A stretch of DNA of 37,680 bases from Comamonas testosteroni (GCF_003569915.1 NZ_KZ984472.1:1-37680), one strand, 5' to 3'; shown: positions 16,104 through 23,710, counted from the stretch's first letter. The notes: generated by a model not told the origin, from the letters alone. Made by a program: numbers and translations.

Positions 16104-16721
16104 TCAGCCGCCAAAAGACAGGGCATTGGCAGGCAGGGGGCGACCCAGAGCCGAGACCAAAGCGGTGTAGTGCATGGTCTCGTCGGCGGCCAGACGACCC
16201 GCCACTTTGGCCAGATCACGGTTTTCGAAGGCGGGTATGACGCCCAGGTAGGCATTGGTTGCGCCCAGCTCCAGTCTTGCGGCCAGAGCCAGTACATCGG
16301 CCTGGCTTTTCAGGGTGGCGGCCTTGAGGGACTCGGCATAGGTCTGCATCGAAGCCTCTGCCGCCGGCTTGCCGCCCATTTTCTGGATGGTGGCAATCAG
16401 GGCATCGCGGTGGGCCTTGTGATGGCTTTGGAACAGCAGGGCCACGTCCAGCACCGGTTTTTGCAGCAGGCCACTGCCGGCGCCAAGCTGATAGGCGTTG
16501 ATGGCTTCATGCTCCAGTCCCAGGGCGACGTTGAGGATGGATACATCCTTGGCCGGGTCGTTCGCCATGCCCTGGGCCAATGCCTCTTTGCCTGCCAGCA
16601 TGGCGACCGCCACGGCTGACAGAGTGCCGGTAGTGCCCAGAAACCCGCGACGCGAGGCCAAATTCGACGCTATAGGCGAGGCCAAGAGGGTGGAACGGTC
16701 TTCAGACAGATTGATACTCAT
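16104..16721 (-). CDS. Tat-exported ferritin-like domain protein
   Basis: A 205-residue protein. The Tat signal SRRGFLG has twin arginines at 24-25, then a hydrophobic segment and cleavage probably after ALA near residue 49. A four-helix ferritin-like domain follows. Candidate di-metal ligands, spaced as expected on four helices, are Glu70, His101/His104, Glu151 and E181-x-x-H184. It probably binds iron or another redox metal in the periplasm, and Tat export suits a protein folded with cofactor. AGGAG precedes the start at 16721. It is divergent from the ECF sigma gene and upstream of the DUF3455 lipoprotein. Confidence 0.85.
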   Translation of the reverse strand: MSINLSEDRSTLLASPIASNLASRRGFLGTTGTLSAVAVAMLAGKEALAQGMANDPAKDVSILNVALGLEHEAINAYQLGAGSGLLQKPVLDVALLFQSHHKAHRDALIATIQKMGGKPAAEASMQTYAESLKAATLKSQADVLALAARLELGATNAYLGVIPAFENRDLAKVAGRLAADETMHYTALVSALGRPLPANALSFGG

Positions 16722-16885
16722 GATGGCTCCTAATTGACGGTGGGGCTGTGTCGATCCATTGCAATGTCCGACTCTTGGAATACGCAGGCTTTGGCGCAGT
16801 GGATTCAAGTTTTTGAAAATTTTTTTGAGCCCGCGTGCGCCGTACCCACATCCAGTAGCCCAAATGCTGCGTACAGGTAAACAGT

Positions 16886-16906
16886 CAAGGCTTGCAATAC
16901 GCCTTG
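16886..16906. promoter_or_regulatory. Inverted repeat upstream of the ECF sigma gene
   Basis: CAAGGC (16886-16891) and GCCTTG (16901-16906) form a perfect dyad with a 9-bp spacer, 54 bp before the sigma factor start, in the 238-bp gap shared with the ferritin-like gene. A second palindrome, CATTGCAATG, lies at 16757-16766 on the ferritin side. Confidence 0.35.
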
Positions 16907-16959
16907 GCAGTTATCCAACAGCACCGCATGAATGAGGTGCTTCTGATCACAATGGCTGC

Positions 16960-17535
16960 ATGAGAGCCAATACACCGGACGACGAGCTGATGGACTTACT
17001 TGACCGCGTAGCAACTCGGGACGAGCTTGCTCTGAAGCTGCTGTACGAGCAGACCGCCTCGCGCCTGTATGGGCTGGCTTTGCGCATCGTGGGTAATAAA
17101 GAATGGGCCGAAGATGTGCTGCAGGAAAGTTTTTTGGGTGTTTGGCGCAATGCAGCAAGCTATCGAGCTTCGCTCAGCCCGCCACTGGCCTGGATGGGTA
17201 TGCAGGTGCGCAGTCGTGCCCTGGACTTTCTGCGGAGGCGCAGGGCCGAACGCTTGCATCTGAATGCTCCGATCGAAGACGCCGAAGAGCTGCCGCAGGA
17301 CGAGGATGCCCAAGGCCCCATGCAACTGGTCGAGGCCAGCGAGCAGGCCGCAGCACTGCACCAGTGCCTGCAACGGCTGGAGCAGCCTCAGCGTCAGGTG
17401 GTGAGCTTGGCCTATCTGCGCGATCTAAGCCATGGCGAGCTGGCCAGCAGCCTGATGCTGCCCCTGGGTACCGTCAAGACATGGATGCGCCGCAGCCTCG
17501 AGCAACTGCGCAAATGCATGGCTCGCCATGTCTGA
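16960..17535 (+). CDS. ECF-type sigma-70 family RNA polymerase sigma factor
   Basis: A 191-residue ECF sigma factor. Region 2 is at about residues 27-95 (YEQTASRLYGLALRIVGNKE, AEDVLQESFLGVWR); region 4 is at about 130-185 (RQVVSLAYLRDLSHGELASS, LPLGTVKTWMRRSLEQLR). It should direct RNA polymerase to a small regulon once released from the anti-sigma factor encoded 18 nt downstream. The pairing with an RskA-type anti-sigma suggests a SigK-like group. The start at 16960 has no good ribosome site; ATG 16990 is an alternative. It is divergent from the ferritin-like and DUF3455 genes, which are likely targets. Confidence 0.92.
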   Translation: MRANTPDDELMDLLDRVATRDELALKLLYEQTASRLYGLALRIVGNKEWAEDVLQESFLGVWRNAASYRASLSPPLAWMGMQVRSRALDFLRRRRAERLHLNAPIEDAEELPQDEDAQGPMQLVEASEQAAALHQCLQRLEQPQRQVVSLAYLRDLSHGELASSLMLPLGTVKTWMRRSLEQLRKCMARHV

Positions 17536-17553
17536 GTATCAGGGGAGCACACC

Positions 17554-18357
17554 ATGAATCTGACCCGAAATCCTGAATTGCTCGACCAACTGGCTGCGTC
17601 CTACTCACTGGGAACCTTGCGTGGAGGGGCGCGCCGACGTTTTGAGCAGCTGGCCCGTGAGTATCCCCAGATCCGGGCGGCAGCGCTGCTGTGGCAAGGT
17701 CGCTGGTCGGCCTTCTCCGAGGTGCAAACCCCGGTGCAGCCCGATGCGGTGGTCTGGACACGCATCGCCAATAGGGTGGAAGCTGAAAACACCCAAGCCA
17801 GACTGGCCCAGCAGCGCGAGGCGGTAGCCCCGAAACAACCGGGGCGTGCACTTGCCTGGTGGCGCGGACTGGCGCTGGCAGGGGGCTTTGCTGCCGTGGC
17901 GGCAGTCTCCGTGGGACTTTGGTCGCATCAAGGGCTCAAAGACACCACACAACAACAACTGTCAGCGCTGCAAGGCCAGCTCCAGATGGCACAGGCTGCA
18001 TTGCAGGCCGCCCCTCAGATTCAGTATGTGGCCGTGCTGGCCGACGGCAAGGCCGATGCTTCCATGCTGGTGACCTTTGATCCTCGCCATCAGCAACTGG
18101 TGTTGCAGCGCGTGAGCGGCTTCAGGGAAGCGGATAACAAGTCTCTGCAACTGTGGGCCTTGCCTCCGGAAGGTGCGCCGCGCTCATTGGGCGTCATGGG
18201 CGAGGGCAAGCTCGAGCAGCTTGCAGCGCAAGAAACCGATGTGAAGGCGATTCCTGCTCTTGCCATCAGTCTGGAGCCCAAAGGCGGTGTGCCCAGTTCT
18301 ATGGGGCCGACGGGCCCGGTGCTGTTCAAGGGCGCACTCATTCGCCGGGATCTTTGA
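17554..18357 (+). CDS. RskA-type transmembrane anti-sigma factor
   Basis: A 267-residue single-pass membrane protein. The cytosolic anti-sigma domain spans residues 1-100 (ELLDQLAASYSLGTLRGGAR, an RskA-like N-terminus without a zinc-binding HxxxCxxC). The membrane helix is at about 105-123, followed by a Gln-rich stretch (130-155) and a periplasmic RskA C-terminal domain (about 160-267, with LQLWALPPEGAPRSLG). It should hold the co-encoded sigma factor inactive until proteolysis or another signal releases it. It starts 18 nt after the sigma gene stop, with GGGGAG upstream of ATG. Confidence 0.9.
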   Translation: MNLTRNPELLDQLAASYSLGTLRGGARRRFEQLAREYPQIRAAALLWQGRWSAFSEVQTPVQPDAVVWTRIANRVEAENTQARLAQQREAVAPKQPGRALAWWRGLALAGGFAAVAAVSVGLWSHQGLKDTTQQQLSALQGQLQMAQAALQAAPQIQYVAVLADGKADASMLVTFDPRHQQLVLQRVSGFREADNKSLQLWALPPEGAPRSLGVMGEGKLEQLAAQETDVKAIPALAISLEPKGGVPSSMGPTGPVLFKGALIRRDL

Positions 18358-18470
18358 CTCAGGGATGGGTAGAAATCGGGTCCGTTCAACATGTATTGCT
18401 TGGGGTCGCCAGCGTGCCTGAGATAGAAATGCGCTTCTTCGTGACCGGCGGCACAGCATTTCTGAATCAC

Positions 18471-18535
18471 AATTTATAGTGTTTTATGCCTTGAGTCTAT
18501 AAAAAATATAGGCATGTAGCTATCAATTCAGGAGT
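18471..18535 (+). repeat. Dispersed intergenic repeat, copy 3
   Basis: Copy of the family at 4015 and 14304: ATGCCTTGAGTCTATA, then ATATAGGCATGTAGCTATCA and ATTCAGG. ATGCCT and AGGCAT pair perfectly across it. As with copy 2, a GCGCTG terminator hairpin follows directly. Confidence 0.7.
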
Positions 18536-18545
18536 TAATGGAAAC

Positions 18546-18574
18546 AAAAAAGCGCTGCATAAAACAGCGCTTTT
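18546..18574. terminator. Bidirectional terminator between the anti-sigma gene and metQ
   Basis: An AGCGCTG (18551-18557) / CAGCGCT (18565-18571) stem with a 7-nt loop, an A-run on the left and TTT on the right. It can act on both strands between the convergent genes. Confidence 0.8.
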
Positions 18575-18611
18575 CAGGGCGGAACGGCAAATCAAGCATG
18601 CTCCAAACAAG

Positions 18612-18700
18612 AGACACCGAGGAAGGGCCGTCCCGCACCGAGGGTGTCGTCCCCCTCCCGCGAAGCGAGAGAGGGGGAAGGCGCGGAGCGCCTCAGGGGG
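18612..18700. repeat. GC-rich triple-hairpin element at the metQ 3' end
   Basis: Three perfect dyads in series: GACACC (18612-18617) with GGTGTC (18643-18648); CCCCCTC (18651-18657) with GAGGGGG (18671-18677); GGCGC-GGA-GCGCC (18680-18692), followed by a run of seven G. Similar hairpins are, from memory, common between genes in Comamonadaceae. It ends three bases before the metQ stop codon. Confidence 0.6.
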
Positions 18701-18703
18701 GGA

Positions 18704-19486
18704 TCAGAATGCAGGAACCACCGCACCCTTGTACTTCTCCTCGATGAACTTCTTGGTATCCGCAGAGTGCAGGGCCTTCACCAGCTTGGCGATGTCGGCA
18801 CCATTGGCGCGGTCCTTGCGGGCGACGATGATGTTGGTGTAGGGGGAGTCAGCACCTTCGATGAACAACGCATCCTTGGTGGGATTGAGCTTGGCTTCGA
18901 TGGCGTAGTTGGTGTTGATCAGGGCCAGATCGACGTCAGCCAGCGCGCGGGGCAGCAGAGGGGCTTCGAGTTCCTTGAACTTGAGCTTCTTGGGGTTCTT
19001 GGTGATGTCCAGCGCGGTGGGGGTCAGGCTCTTGGGGTCCTTGAGCGTGATCAGGCCGTGCTTGGCCAGCAGGATCAGGGCGCGGCCGCCGTTGGAGGGG
19101 TCGTTGGGGATGGCCACGGTTGCGCCGTCCTTCAGATCCTTGATGTTCTTGATCTTGCTGGAGTAGGCGCCGAAGGGCTCCACGTGTACCTTGCCATTGG
19201 GCACGGCGACCAGCGAGGTCTTGCGGTCCTTGTTGTAGCTGTCCAGATAGGGCTGGTGCTGGAAGAAGTTGGCGTCCAGTTGCTTGTCTTCCACGGCGGC
19301 GTTGGGCTGCACGTAGTCGCTGAATTCCTTGATTTCCAGGTCCACGCCCTGGGCCTTCAGCGCGGGCTTGATGTGGTTCAGAATTTCGGCATGGGGCACG
19401 GCTGTCGCGCCGACTTTGAGCACTTCAGCATTGGCCGCGAGGGCCAGAGTGGCAATAGCGATAGCAGAGAGAGCTTTCTTCAACAT
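18704..19486 (-). CDS. metQ: MetQ/NlpA family ABC transporter substrate-binding protein
   Basis: A 260-residue periplasmic binding protein of the NlpA/MetQ family, probably for methionine. The signal peptide ends ALAANA (residues 15-20) and has no lipobox cysteine, so unlike E. coli MetQ it should be soluble rather than lipid-anchored. Landmarks are KVGATAVPHAEILNHIKPAL, the FFQHQPYLD motif (about 74-82), AIPNDPSNGGRAL and ALINTNYAIEA. No metN or metI is in the window, so its ABC partners are elsewhere, or it is an orphan. The ribosome site is not obvious. Confidence 0.92.
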   Translation of the reverse strand: MLKKALSAIAIATLALAANAEVLKVGATAVPHAEILNHIKPALKAQGVDLEIKEFSDYVQPNAAVEDKQLDANFFQHQPYLDSYNKDRKTSLVAVPNGKVHVEPFGAYSSKIKNIKDLKDGATVAIPNDPSNGGRALILLAKHGLITLKDPKSLTPTALDITKNPKKLKFKELEAPLLPRALADVDLALINTNYAIEAKLNPTKDALFIEGADSPYTNIIVARKDRANGADIAKLVKALHSADTKKFIEEKYKGAVVPAF

Positions 19487-19600
19487 TGGTTCTGACTTTC
19501 TTCAGCAAGTTGCAATAAATCCCGTGGCGTTCTTGTTGTGGGCCGCGGTGAAGTAAGGTGTGTAGTCTAGTGCGCTGCAACAGAGTTTGCAGGACATTTT

Positions 19601-19618
19601 TCTTATTTAGTTATAAGA
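19601..19618. promoter_or_regulatory. Dyad in the metQ upstream region
   Basis: TCTTAT (19601-19606) and ATAAGA (19613-19618) form a perfect inverted repeat with a 6-bp spacer. On the metQ strand a TTGAAT about 17 bp before TAACTA overlaps this dyad, so it may be promoter and operator. No SAM riboswitch fold is evident in the 174-bp gap. Confidence 0.35.
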
Positions 19619-19660
19619 GCGTCGTTTTTTATTCAAATTTGACGCTTCCCATGATTGACC

Positions 19661-19900
19661 ATGAATCCTGAGAGTCTGGAGCGTCTGGTACGCATGCAAA
19701 TGCCCTATGGCAAATACAAGGGCCGCGTGATTGCGGACCTGCCCGGCAACTACCTCAACTGGTTTGCGCGCGAGGGCTTTCCCAAGGGGGAGCTGGGCCG
19801 GCTGATTGCGCTGATGCATGAGCTGGACCACAACGGTCTGGGCGGCCTGCTGGAGCCGCTGCGCAAGGCAGCGGGGCTGCCGCCGAGGGCACAGGAATAG
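19661..19900 (+). CDS. DUF3820 family protein
   Basis: A 79-residue soluble protein matching DUF3820: MQMPYGKYKGRVIADLPGNY and FPKGELGRL, then the HNGLGGLLEPLRK core. The Pfam family was, from memory, renamed after a quorum-sensing-regulated virulence factor; function is unproven. ATG 19661 is the natural start; a TTG at 19655 adds two residues. It is divergent from metQ and convergent with the glycine-zipper protein gene, with a shared terminator hairpin. Confidence 0.82.
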   Translation: MNPESLERLVRMQMPYGKYKGRVIADLPGNYLNWFAREGFPKGELGRLIALMHELDHNGLGGLLEPLRKAAGLPPRAQE

Positions 19901-19925
19901 GGCTGAATTCGGCCAGTGCCTCATG

Positions 19926-19951
19926 AAAAAGGGCCGCATAAAGCGGCCCTT
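19926..19951 (-). terminator. Terminator of the glycine-zipper protein gene
   Basis: An AAGGGCCGC / GCGGCCCTT stem (19929-19937, 19943-19951) with a 5-nt loop. The A-run at 19926-19930 gives a U-tract for minus-strand transcripts. It also faces the end of the DUF3820 gene. Confidence 0.88.
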
Positions 19952-19982
19952 GTCGCATCTGCCAGAGCAGTTGCGCAGCAGA

Positions 19983-20489
19983 TTACTTGACGGCAGCGCG
20001 GGCGGCTTCGGCCTTGGCCTTGGCTTCGTCCAGCTTCTTTTGCAGCTCGGCGGCTTCGGCTTCCGCCTTTTTGGCTTCCGCTTCCTTGGCCTTCTTGGCT
20101 TCGGCTTCCTTGTCGCCGCCCATGGAGCCCGCAATCGCGTTGCCAGCCATGGTGCCGGCGACAGCGCCCACGGCCGCACCGGCCATGGTGCCCATCATGC
20201 CGGAGCCGCGTGCGGGCGTGGCAGCAGCAGCAGGGGCGGCAGCGGGAGCTGCGGCGGCTGCAGGTGTGGCAGGGGCAGCCGCCTTGGGCGCAGCAGCGGC
20301 AGGAGCCACGGGTGCGGGTTGGGCAGGAGCCTTGGTGCCAATGCTGGCGGGACGGACAGACTTGGTGCTACCCATGCGCTTGGCCTGAGCCAGCGTGGGC
20401 ACGGTCAGCGATGCAATTGCCAGAGCAATCACGGAGGCGGTAGCGCGGTAAGAAGTCTTCACTGAGGTTTTTCCAATCTTGGTTGACAT
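19983..20489 (-). CDS. Exported Ala-rich protein with glycine zipper and coiled-coil tail
   Basis: A 168-residue exported protein. The Sec signal peptide ends LAQA (about residue 35). An Ala/Pro-rich linker follows (about 45-90), then a glycine-zipper helix (MAGAAVGAVAGTMAGNAIAG, about 99-118). The charged Ala/Glu/Lys tail (about 122-168) is likely a coiled coil. Glycine zippers often mark membrane-inserting or oligomerising segments in the envelope. No defined family is recognised. The start at 20489 gives a good signal peptide, though no ribosome site is seen; the upstream extension is not signal-like. Confidence 0.72.
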   Translation of the reverse strand: MSTKIGKTSVKTSYRATASVIALAIASLTVPTLAQAKRMGSTKSVRPASIGTKAPAQPAPVAPAAAAPKAAAPATPAAAAAPAAAPAAAATPARGSGMMGTMAGAAVGAVAGTMAGNAIAGSMGGDKEAEAKKAKEAEAKKAEAEAAELQKKLDEAKAKAEAARAAVK

Positions 20490-20742
20490 AGGCAACTGCT
20501 GCCATGAATGGTCGCAGCTACACGGCAAACCGCTCAGGCTTTGATGCCTGAAGGATTGCTTGCTATGCATTTGGGGGAGAAGTAGGTTAATTCAAGTGCC
20601 TGAAGTCGAAACCGTCTGTGTCGAGAGACGGGCATCAGGCACGGGCTGCAGCTTGTTGTGTGTTTGTGGGCAGCGCTCTTATTCTAGAAACTTCTGCGGG
20701 CCTGTCGCAGCAAATGACCGTGCTGTTGCAAGATTTACCATG
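20490..20742. other. Gene-free gap upstream of the glycine-zipper gene
   Basis: No gene is supported. A TGATGCCTGA motif near 20540 recurs in variant forms (GTGCCTGA, CATCAGGCAC) through about 20645, but no consistent structure was found. Confidence 0.3.
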
Positions 20743-20776
20743 AAAAAGCCCCGCAGTCCTTAAAGAACATGCGGGG
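20743..20776 (-). terminator. Terminator of the FMN reductase gene
   Basis: A CCCCGCA (20749-20755) / TGCGGGG (20770-20776) stem with a 14-nt loop. Five A at 20743-20747 give the U-tract on the minus strand, 30 nt past the stop. Confidence 0.8.
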
Positions 20777-20805
20777 TAAGCTATCAAAAAGAGAGTATTT
20801 GCGGC

Positions 20806-21363
20806 TTACTTCTTCGCGTGCAGCTGCACCCAGGCCAGAAAGCGAGTCATGTAGTTGTTCAGAAAGTCGTGGCTGGCGGGCCCGATATTGCCCTGTGCGT
20901 CGATCAGCTCGTCATTCCAGCGGATAAAGCCTTCGGGCTGCTGCATGGTGGGCATGTCCAGGAACACAAACACATTGCGCAGATGCTGCTGGGCCATGGC
21001 GGTGGCGGGGCCGCCCGCTGCCGTGCCGATGACGGCAGCCGGAATGCCGCCCCAGGCGGATTGGCCATAGGGGCGGCTGCAGCCGTCCAGCGCGTTCTTG
21101 AGCACGGCGGGCACGGAGCGGTTGTGCTCGGGGGTGACAAAGAGCAGGCCGTCGCAGGCGCGAATCTGGGGTTTGAAGTCCTCGAAAGGCTTGCCCTCGG
21201 GCTGGCCGTCGAAGTCGCGGTTGTACAGGGGCAGGTGGCTGATATCGAGGAACTGCACGTCTGCCTTGTCCGCAATCAACTTGGCCAGTGCCTGGCCGAG
21301 CTTGCGGTTGATGGACTGCTTGCTGTTGCTGCCCACGATGATGCCGATTTTGGGGTTGCTCAT
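20806..21363 (-). CDS. NADPH-dependent FMN reductase family protein
   Basis: A 185-residue flavodoxin-like protein of the NADPH-dependent FMN reductase family (ChrR/YieF group). It has the phosphate-binding loop GSNSKQSINRKLG (about residues 11-23) and the flavin/dimer motif PEHNRSVPAVLKNALD. It would reduce quinones, FMN or other electron acceptors in the cytosol; the actual substrate is unknown. The start at 21363 has AAAGG 8 nt upstream. It has its own terminator and appears monocistronic. Confidence 0.9.
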   Translation of the reverse strand: MSNPKIGIIVGSNSKQSINRKLGQALAKLIADKADVQFLDISHLPLYNRDFDGQPEGKPFEDFKPQIRACDGLLFVTPEHNRSVPAVLKNALDGCSRPYGQSAWGGIPAAVIGTAAGGPATAMAQQHLRNVFVFLDMPTMQQPEGFIRWNDELIDAQGNIGPASHDFLNNYMTRFLAWVQLHAKK

Positions 21364-21458
21364 ATGCTGACCTTTCTGGGAGGGAGTGGAAAACGTGAAA
21401 GCCACTCTAACCATAGTCCATGACAGGCCGCGTCGGAAAGGGTTGACGATGAGGACAC

Positions 21459-21491
21459 AAAAAAAGCCGCGTCAGCATGTGGCGCGGCTTT
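21459..21491 (-). terminator. Terminator of serB
   Basis: An AAAGCCGCG (21463-21471) / CGCGGCTTT (21483-21491) stem with an 11-nt loop, and an A-run from 21459 giving the minus-strand U-tract. It lies 22 nt after the serB stop. Confidence 0.88.
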
Positions 21492-21512
21492 CGGGGTTGA
21501 GGCGCTGGCGGC

Positions 21513-22226
21513 TTACTTCAGGATTTCCAGCAGGCGGTCCAGCCCACCTTCGTTGATCGCCACCTTGGCTTCGTTGCGCACGCGGGGCTTGGCGTGATAG
21601 GCGACCGACAGGCCGGCGGCCTGCATCATGGGGATGTCGTTGCTGCCATCGCCCACGGCAATGCACTGCTTGGGATCAATGCCGATCAGCGAGGCCACTT
21701 CCAGCAGCGTGCGGCGCTTTTCCGCGCCGTCGCAGATATCGCCCCAGGCTTGCTCGATCAGGCCGCCAGTCAGCGCGCCGTCTTTGACTTCCAGCACATT
21801 GGCGCGCACAAAGTCGATGTCCAGCAGGCCGCGCACATGCTCGGCAAAGTAGGTAAAGCCGCCAGACACCAGCAGCACCTTCAGGCCTGCAGCCTTGGCC
21901 GTCTTGACCAGGGTTTCAGCACCGGGCGAGAGCTTGAGACGCTCGGCCAGCACGCGTGCCATATCTGCCTCGGTCACGCCGACCAGCTTGCCCACGCGCT
22001 GGCGCAGGCTGTCCTTGAAGTCGGTGATCTCGCCGCGCATGGTGGCTTCGGTAATGGCGGCGACTTCGGCTTTTTTGCCAGTGGCGTCGGCGATCTCGTC
22101 AATGCACTCGATGGTGATCAGCGTCGAGTCCATGTCGAACGCGATCAACTTGTAGTCCGCCAGCTTTTGCGGAGCGGTAATGCCGCGAATCATCAAACCG
22201 GGGGCGAATTCTGTAGCGTCGGTCAT
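21513..22226 (-). CDS. serB: Phosphoserine phosphatase
   Basis: A 237-residue HAD-superfamily phosphoserine phosphatase, the last step of serine synthesis. It has the nucleophile motif DMDST (residues 31-35; Asp31 and Asp33), the SGGFTYF motif II (121-127), Lys170 and the metal-binding GDGSNDIPM (192-200). It is shorter than E. coli SerB (322) because it lacks the N-terminal regulatory extension. The start at 22226 removes a 22-residue extension with no ribosome site. It has a clear terminator. Confidence 0.95.
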   Translation of the reverse strand: MTDATEFAPGLMIRGITAPQKLADYKLIAFDMDSTLITIECIDEIADATGKKAEVAAITEATMRGEITDFKDSLRQRVGKLVGVTEADMARVLAERLKLSPGAETLVKTAKAAGLKVLLVSGGFTYFAEHVRGLLDIDFVRANVLEVKDGALTGGLIEQAWGDICDGAEKRRTLLEVASLIGIDPKQCIAVGDGSNDIPMMQAAGLSVAYHAKPRVRNEAKVAINEGGLDRLLEILK

Positions 22227-22345
22227 TGCGAATAATGGGTGTTGGCCGGAAAAAAGGCGTAGGTAACGCAGCGCCTTGAATATGGGCGCCATTATCCGCT
22301 GATGCGGGGGCTCTCAGGGCGCTGAGTTCCCCTCACATCGCTGGC

Positions 22346-23314
22346 TTATTGGGGCTGTATTCCCGCAGCTTTGACCAGCTCGGCATGCAGCTTGATGTCC
22401 TGACTCACGGTCTGCTTGAGTTGCTCGGGTGTGGAGGGCGCGACTTCCATGCCGTTTTCACCGAGCTTGGTCTTGATATCGCTGTCGAGCGCCACGCGCA
22501 CGGCGCGGTTGAGCTTGTCGATGATGGGCTGGGGCGTTTTGGCCGGGGCAAACAGGCCAACCCAGGCGGACAGATTGAGGTCGGCAAAGCCGCCCTCGGC
22601 CATGGTGGGCGTATTGGGCAGATTGGCAATGCGCTTGGGCGCCATCAAACCCACGGCATGCAGCCTGCCGGACTGGATATGCGGCAGGGCCTCGGGCAGC
22701 ACGGCAAACAGCATGTCCACATTGCCGGCCAGCGTGTCGTTCACGGCCGGTGCGCCGCCTTTGTAGGGCACATGCAGCATCTTGGCCTGGGTGCGGGTTT
22801 CAAACATCAGCGCGGCCAGATGTTGGGGGCTGCCATCACCCGATGATGCAAAAGTCAGCTTGCCGGGCGCAGCCTTGGCTGCGGCCACTACGGCGGCCAC
22901 GCTGGGGAATTTCTGCTTGTCCTTGACCACCAGCACCATGGGCTGGTTCACCAGCTTGCTGATGGCGAAGTCGGCCTCGGGGTCGTAGGGCAGAGACTTG
23001 AAGATGCTCTTGTTGGTGGTCAGAAACGAGGCGGGCGAGACCATCAGCGTATAGCCATCTGGGGCGGAACGCGCCACGGCGGGCGTGCCGATCTGGCCCG
23101 AAGCCCCGGCCTTGTTGTCCACCACAAAAGGCTGCTTCAGCTCCGTCGCCAGCTTTTGCCCGACGACGCGGGCAATCATGTCGGCACTGCCGCCCGCGGG
23201 TAGCGCCACGATGATTTTGACGGGGCGCTCGGGGTAGGAGTCCTGGGCATGCACGGCGGTTGCGGTGAAGCTGGCAGTCATGGCGCAGGCCAGGGCCATC
23301 TGTTTGAAAAGCAT
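22346..23314 (-). CDS. Bug/TctC family tripartite tricarboxylate transporter binding protein
   Basis: A 322-residue periplasmic binding protein of the Bug/TctC family, with signal peptide cleavage after VHA (residue 23). Family landmarks are YPERPVKIIVALPAGGSADM, the VDNKAGASGQIG motif (about 67-78), ARSAPDGYTL and VPYKGGAPAVNDTLAG. These proteins capture carboxylates or other small organics, and most are orphans in Burkholderiales. No TctA/TctB partner is in the window. The start at 23314 has GGGAG 6 nt upstream; ATG 23335 is an alternative. The MITE-like element sits 89 bp upstream and may affect its expression. Confidence 0.93.
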   Translation of the reverse strand: MLFKQMALACAMTASFTATAVHAQDSYPERPVKIIVALPAGGSADMIARVVGQKLATELKQPFVVDNKAGASGQIGTPAVARSAPDGYTLMVSPASFLTTNKSIFKSLPYDPEADFAISKLVNQPMVLVVKDKQKFPSVAAVVAAAKAAPGKLTFASSGDGSPQHLAALMFETRTQAKMLHVPYKGGAPAVNDTLAGNVDMLFAVLPEALPHIQSGRLHAVGLMAPKRIANLPNTPTMAEGGFADLNLSAWVGLFAPAKTPQPIIDKLNRAVRVALDSDIKTKLGENGMEVAPSTPEQLKQTVSQDIKLHAELVKAAGIQPQ

Positions 23315-23403
23315 GCGATCTCCCTTTGTGTTCATCAATGCACCGAATTGGTGAATGGCGGATGCCATGGGCAGATGATGAGCAAGCTCTGTGCCAAACG
23401 CCA

Positions 23404-23672
23404 TAGGGTCTGTTGAGATTTAGACGGGAATCGCGTTGTGGCTGCAAAGGGTTGAATGCTAGGCGCTCAGCCCGCAGCAAGGCCGCGGCCTTGCAAGGGT
23501 TGGCAACGCCGCAGGCAGCCCTTTGCAGCCGCAACCCGAAGGGAAGTACGGTCATGGCCCGTCACTCGTTGTTGCGCTTCTTGAGCGGGTCGACACCCGC
23601 ACGGCGAAGCGCGCCTAGATTGACAAGCCATGACCGTGCTTCGCGACCACGTATAAATCTCAACAGACCCTA
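23404..23672. mobile_element. MITE-like element with perfect 19-bp terminal inverted repeats
   Basis: The ends are TAGGGTCTGTTGAGATTTA (23404-23422) and its exact reverse complement (23654-23672). The outermost TA on each side may be a target duplication, leaving 265 bp. Internal structure: GTTGTGGCTGCAAAGGG (23435-23451) pairs with 23519-23535 at 16 of 17 positions. GCAAGGCCGCGGCCTTGC (23477-23494) is a perfect 18-bp palindrome. GCGGGT-CGAC-ACCCGC (23585-23600) is a hairpin. ACGGTCATGGC (23548-23558) is matched exactly in reverse at 23627-23637. No credible transposase is encoded. TA duplication and the GGGTCTGTTG ends suggest mobilisation by an IS5- or IS630-type transposase; the family is inference. 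Confidence 0.8.
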
Positions 23673-23710
23673 ACATTTAGCCCAATGGGAAAGTGACGGT
23701 CAGTGTGCTC

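Noticed and set aside
19487..19660. SAM riboswitch upstream of metQ
   Set aside because: No conserved multi-stem junction or typical motif was found in the short gap.
23413..23673. 86-residue frame inside the MITE-like element as a transposase remnant
   Set aside because: No DDE-type or helix-turn-helix motif is visible, and its composition follows the palindromes.
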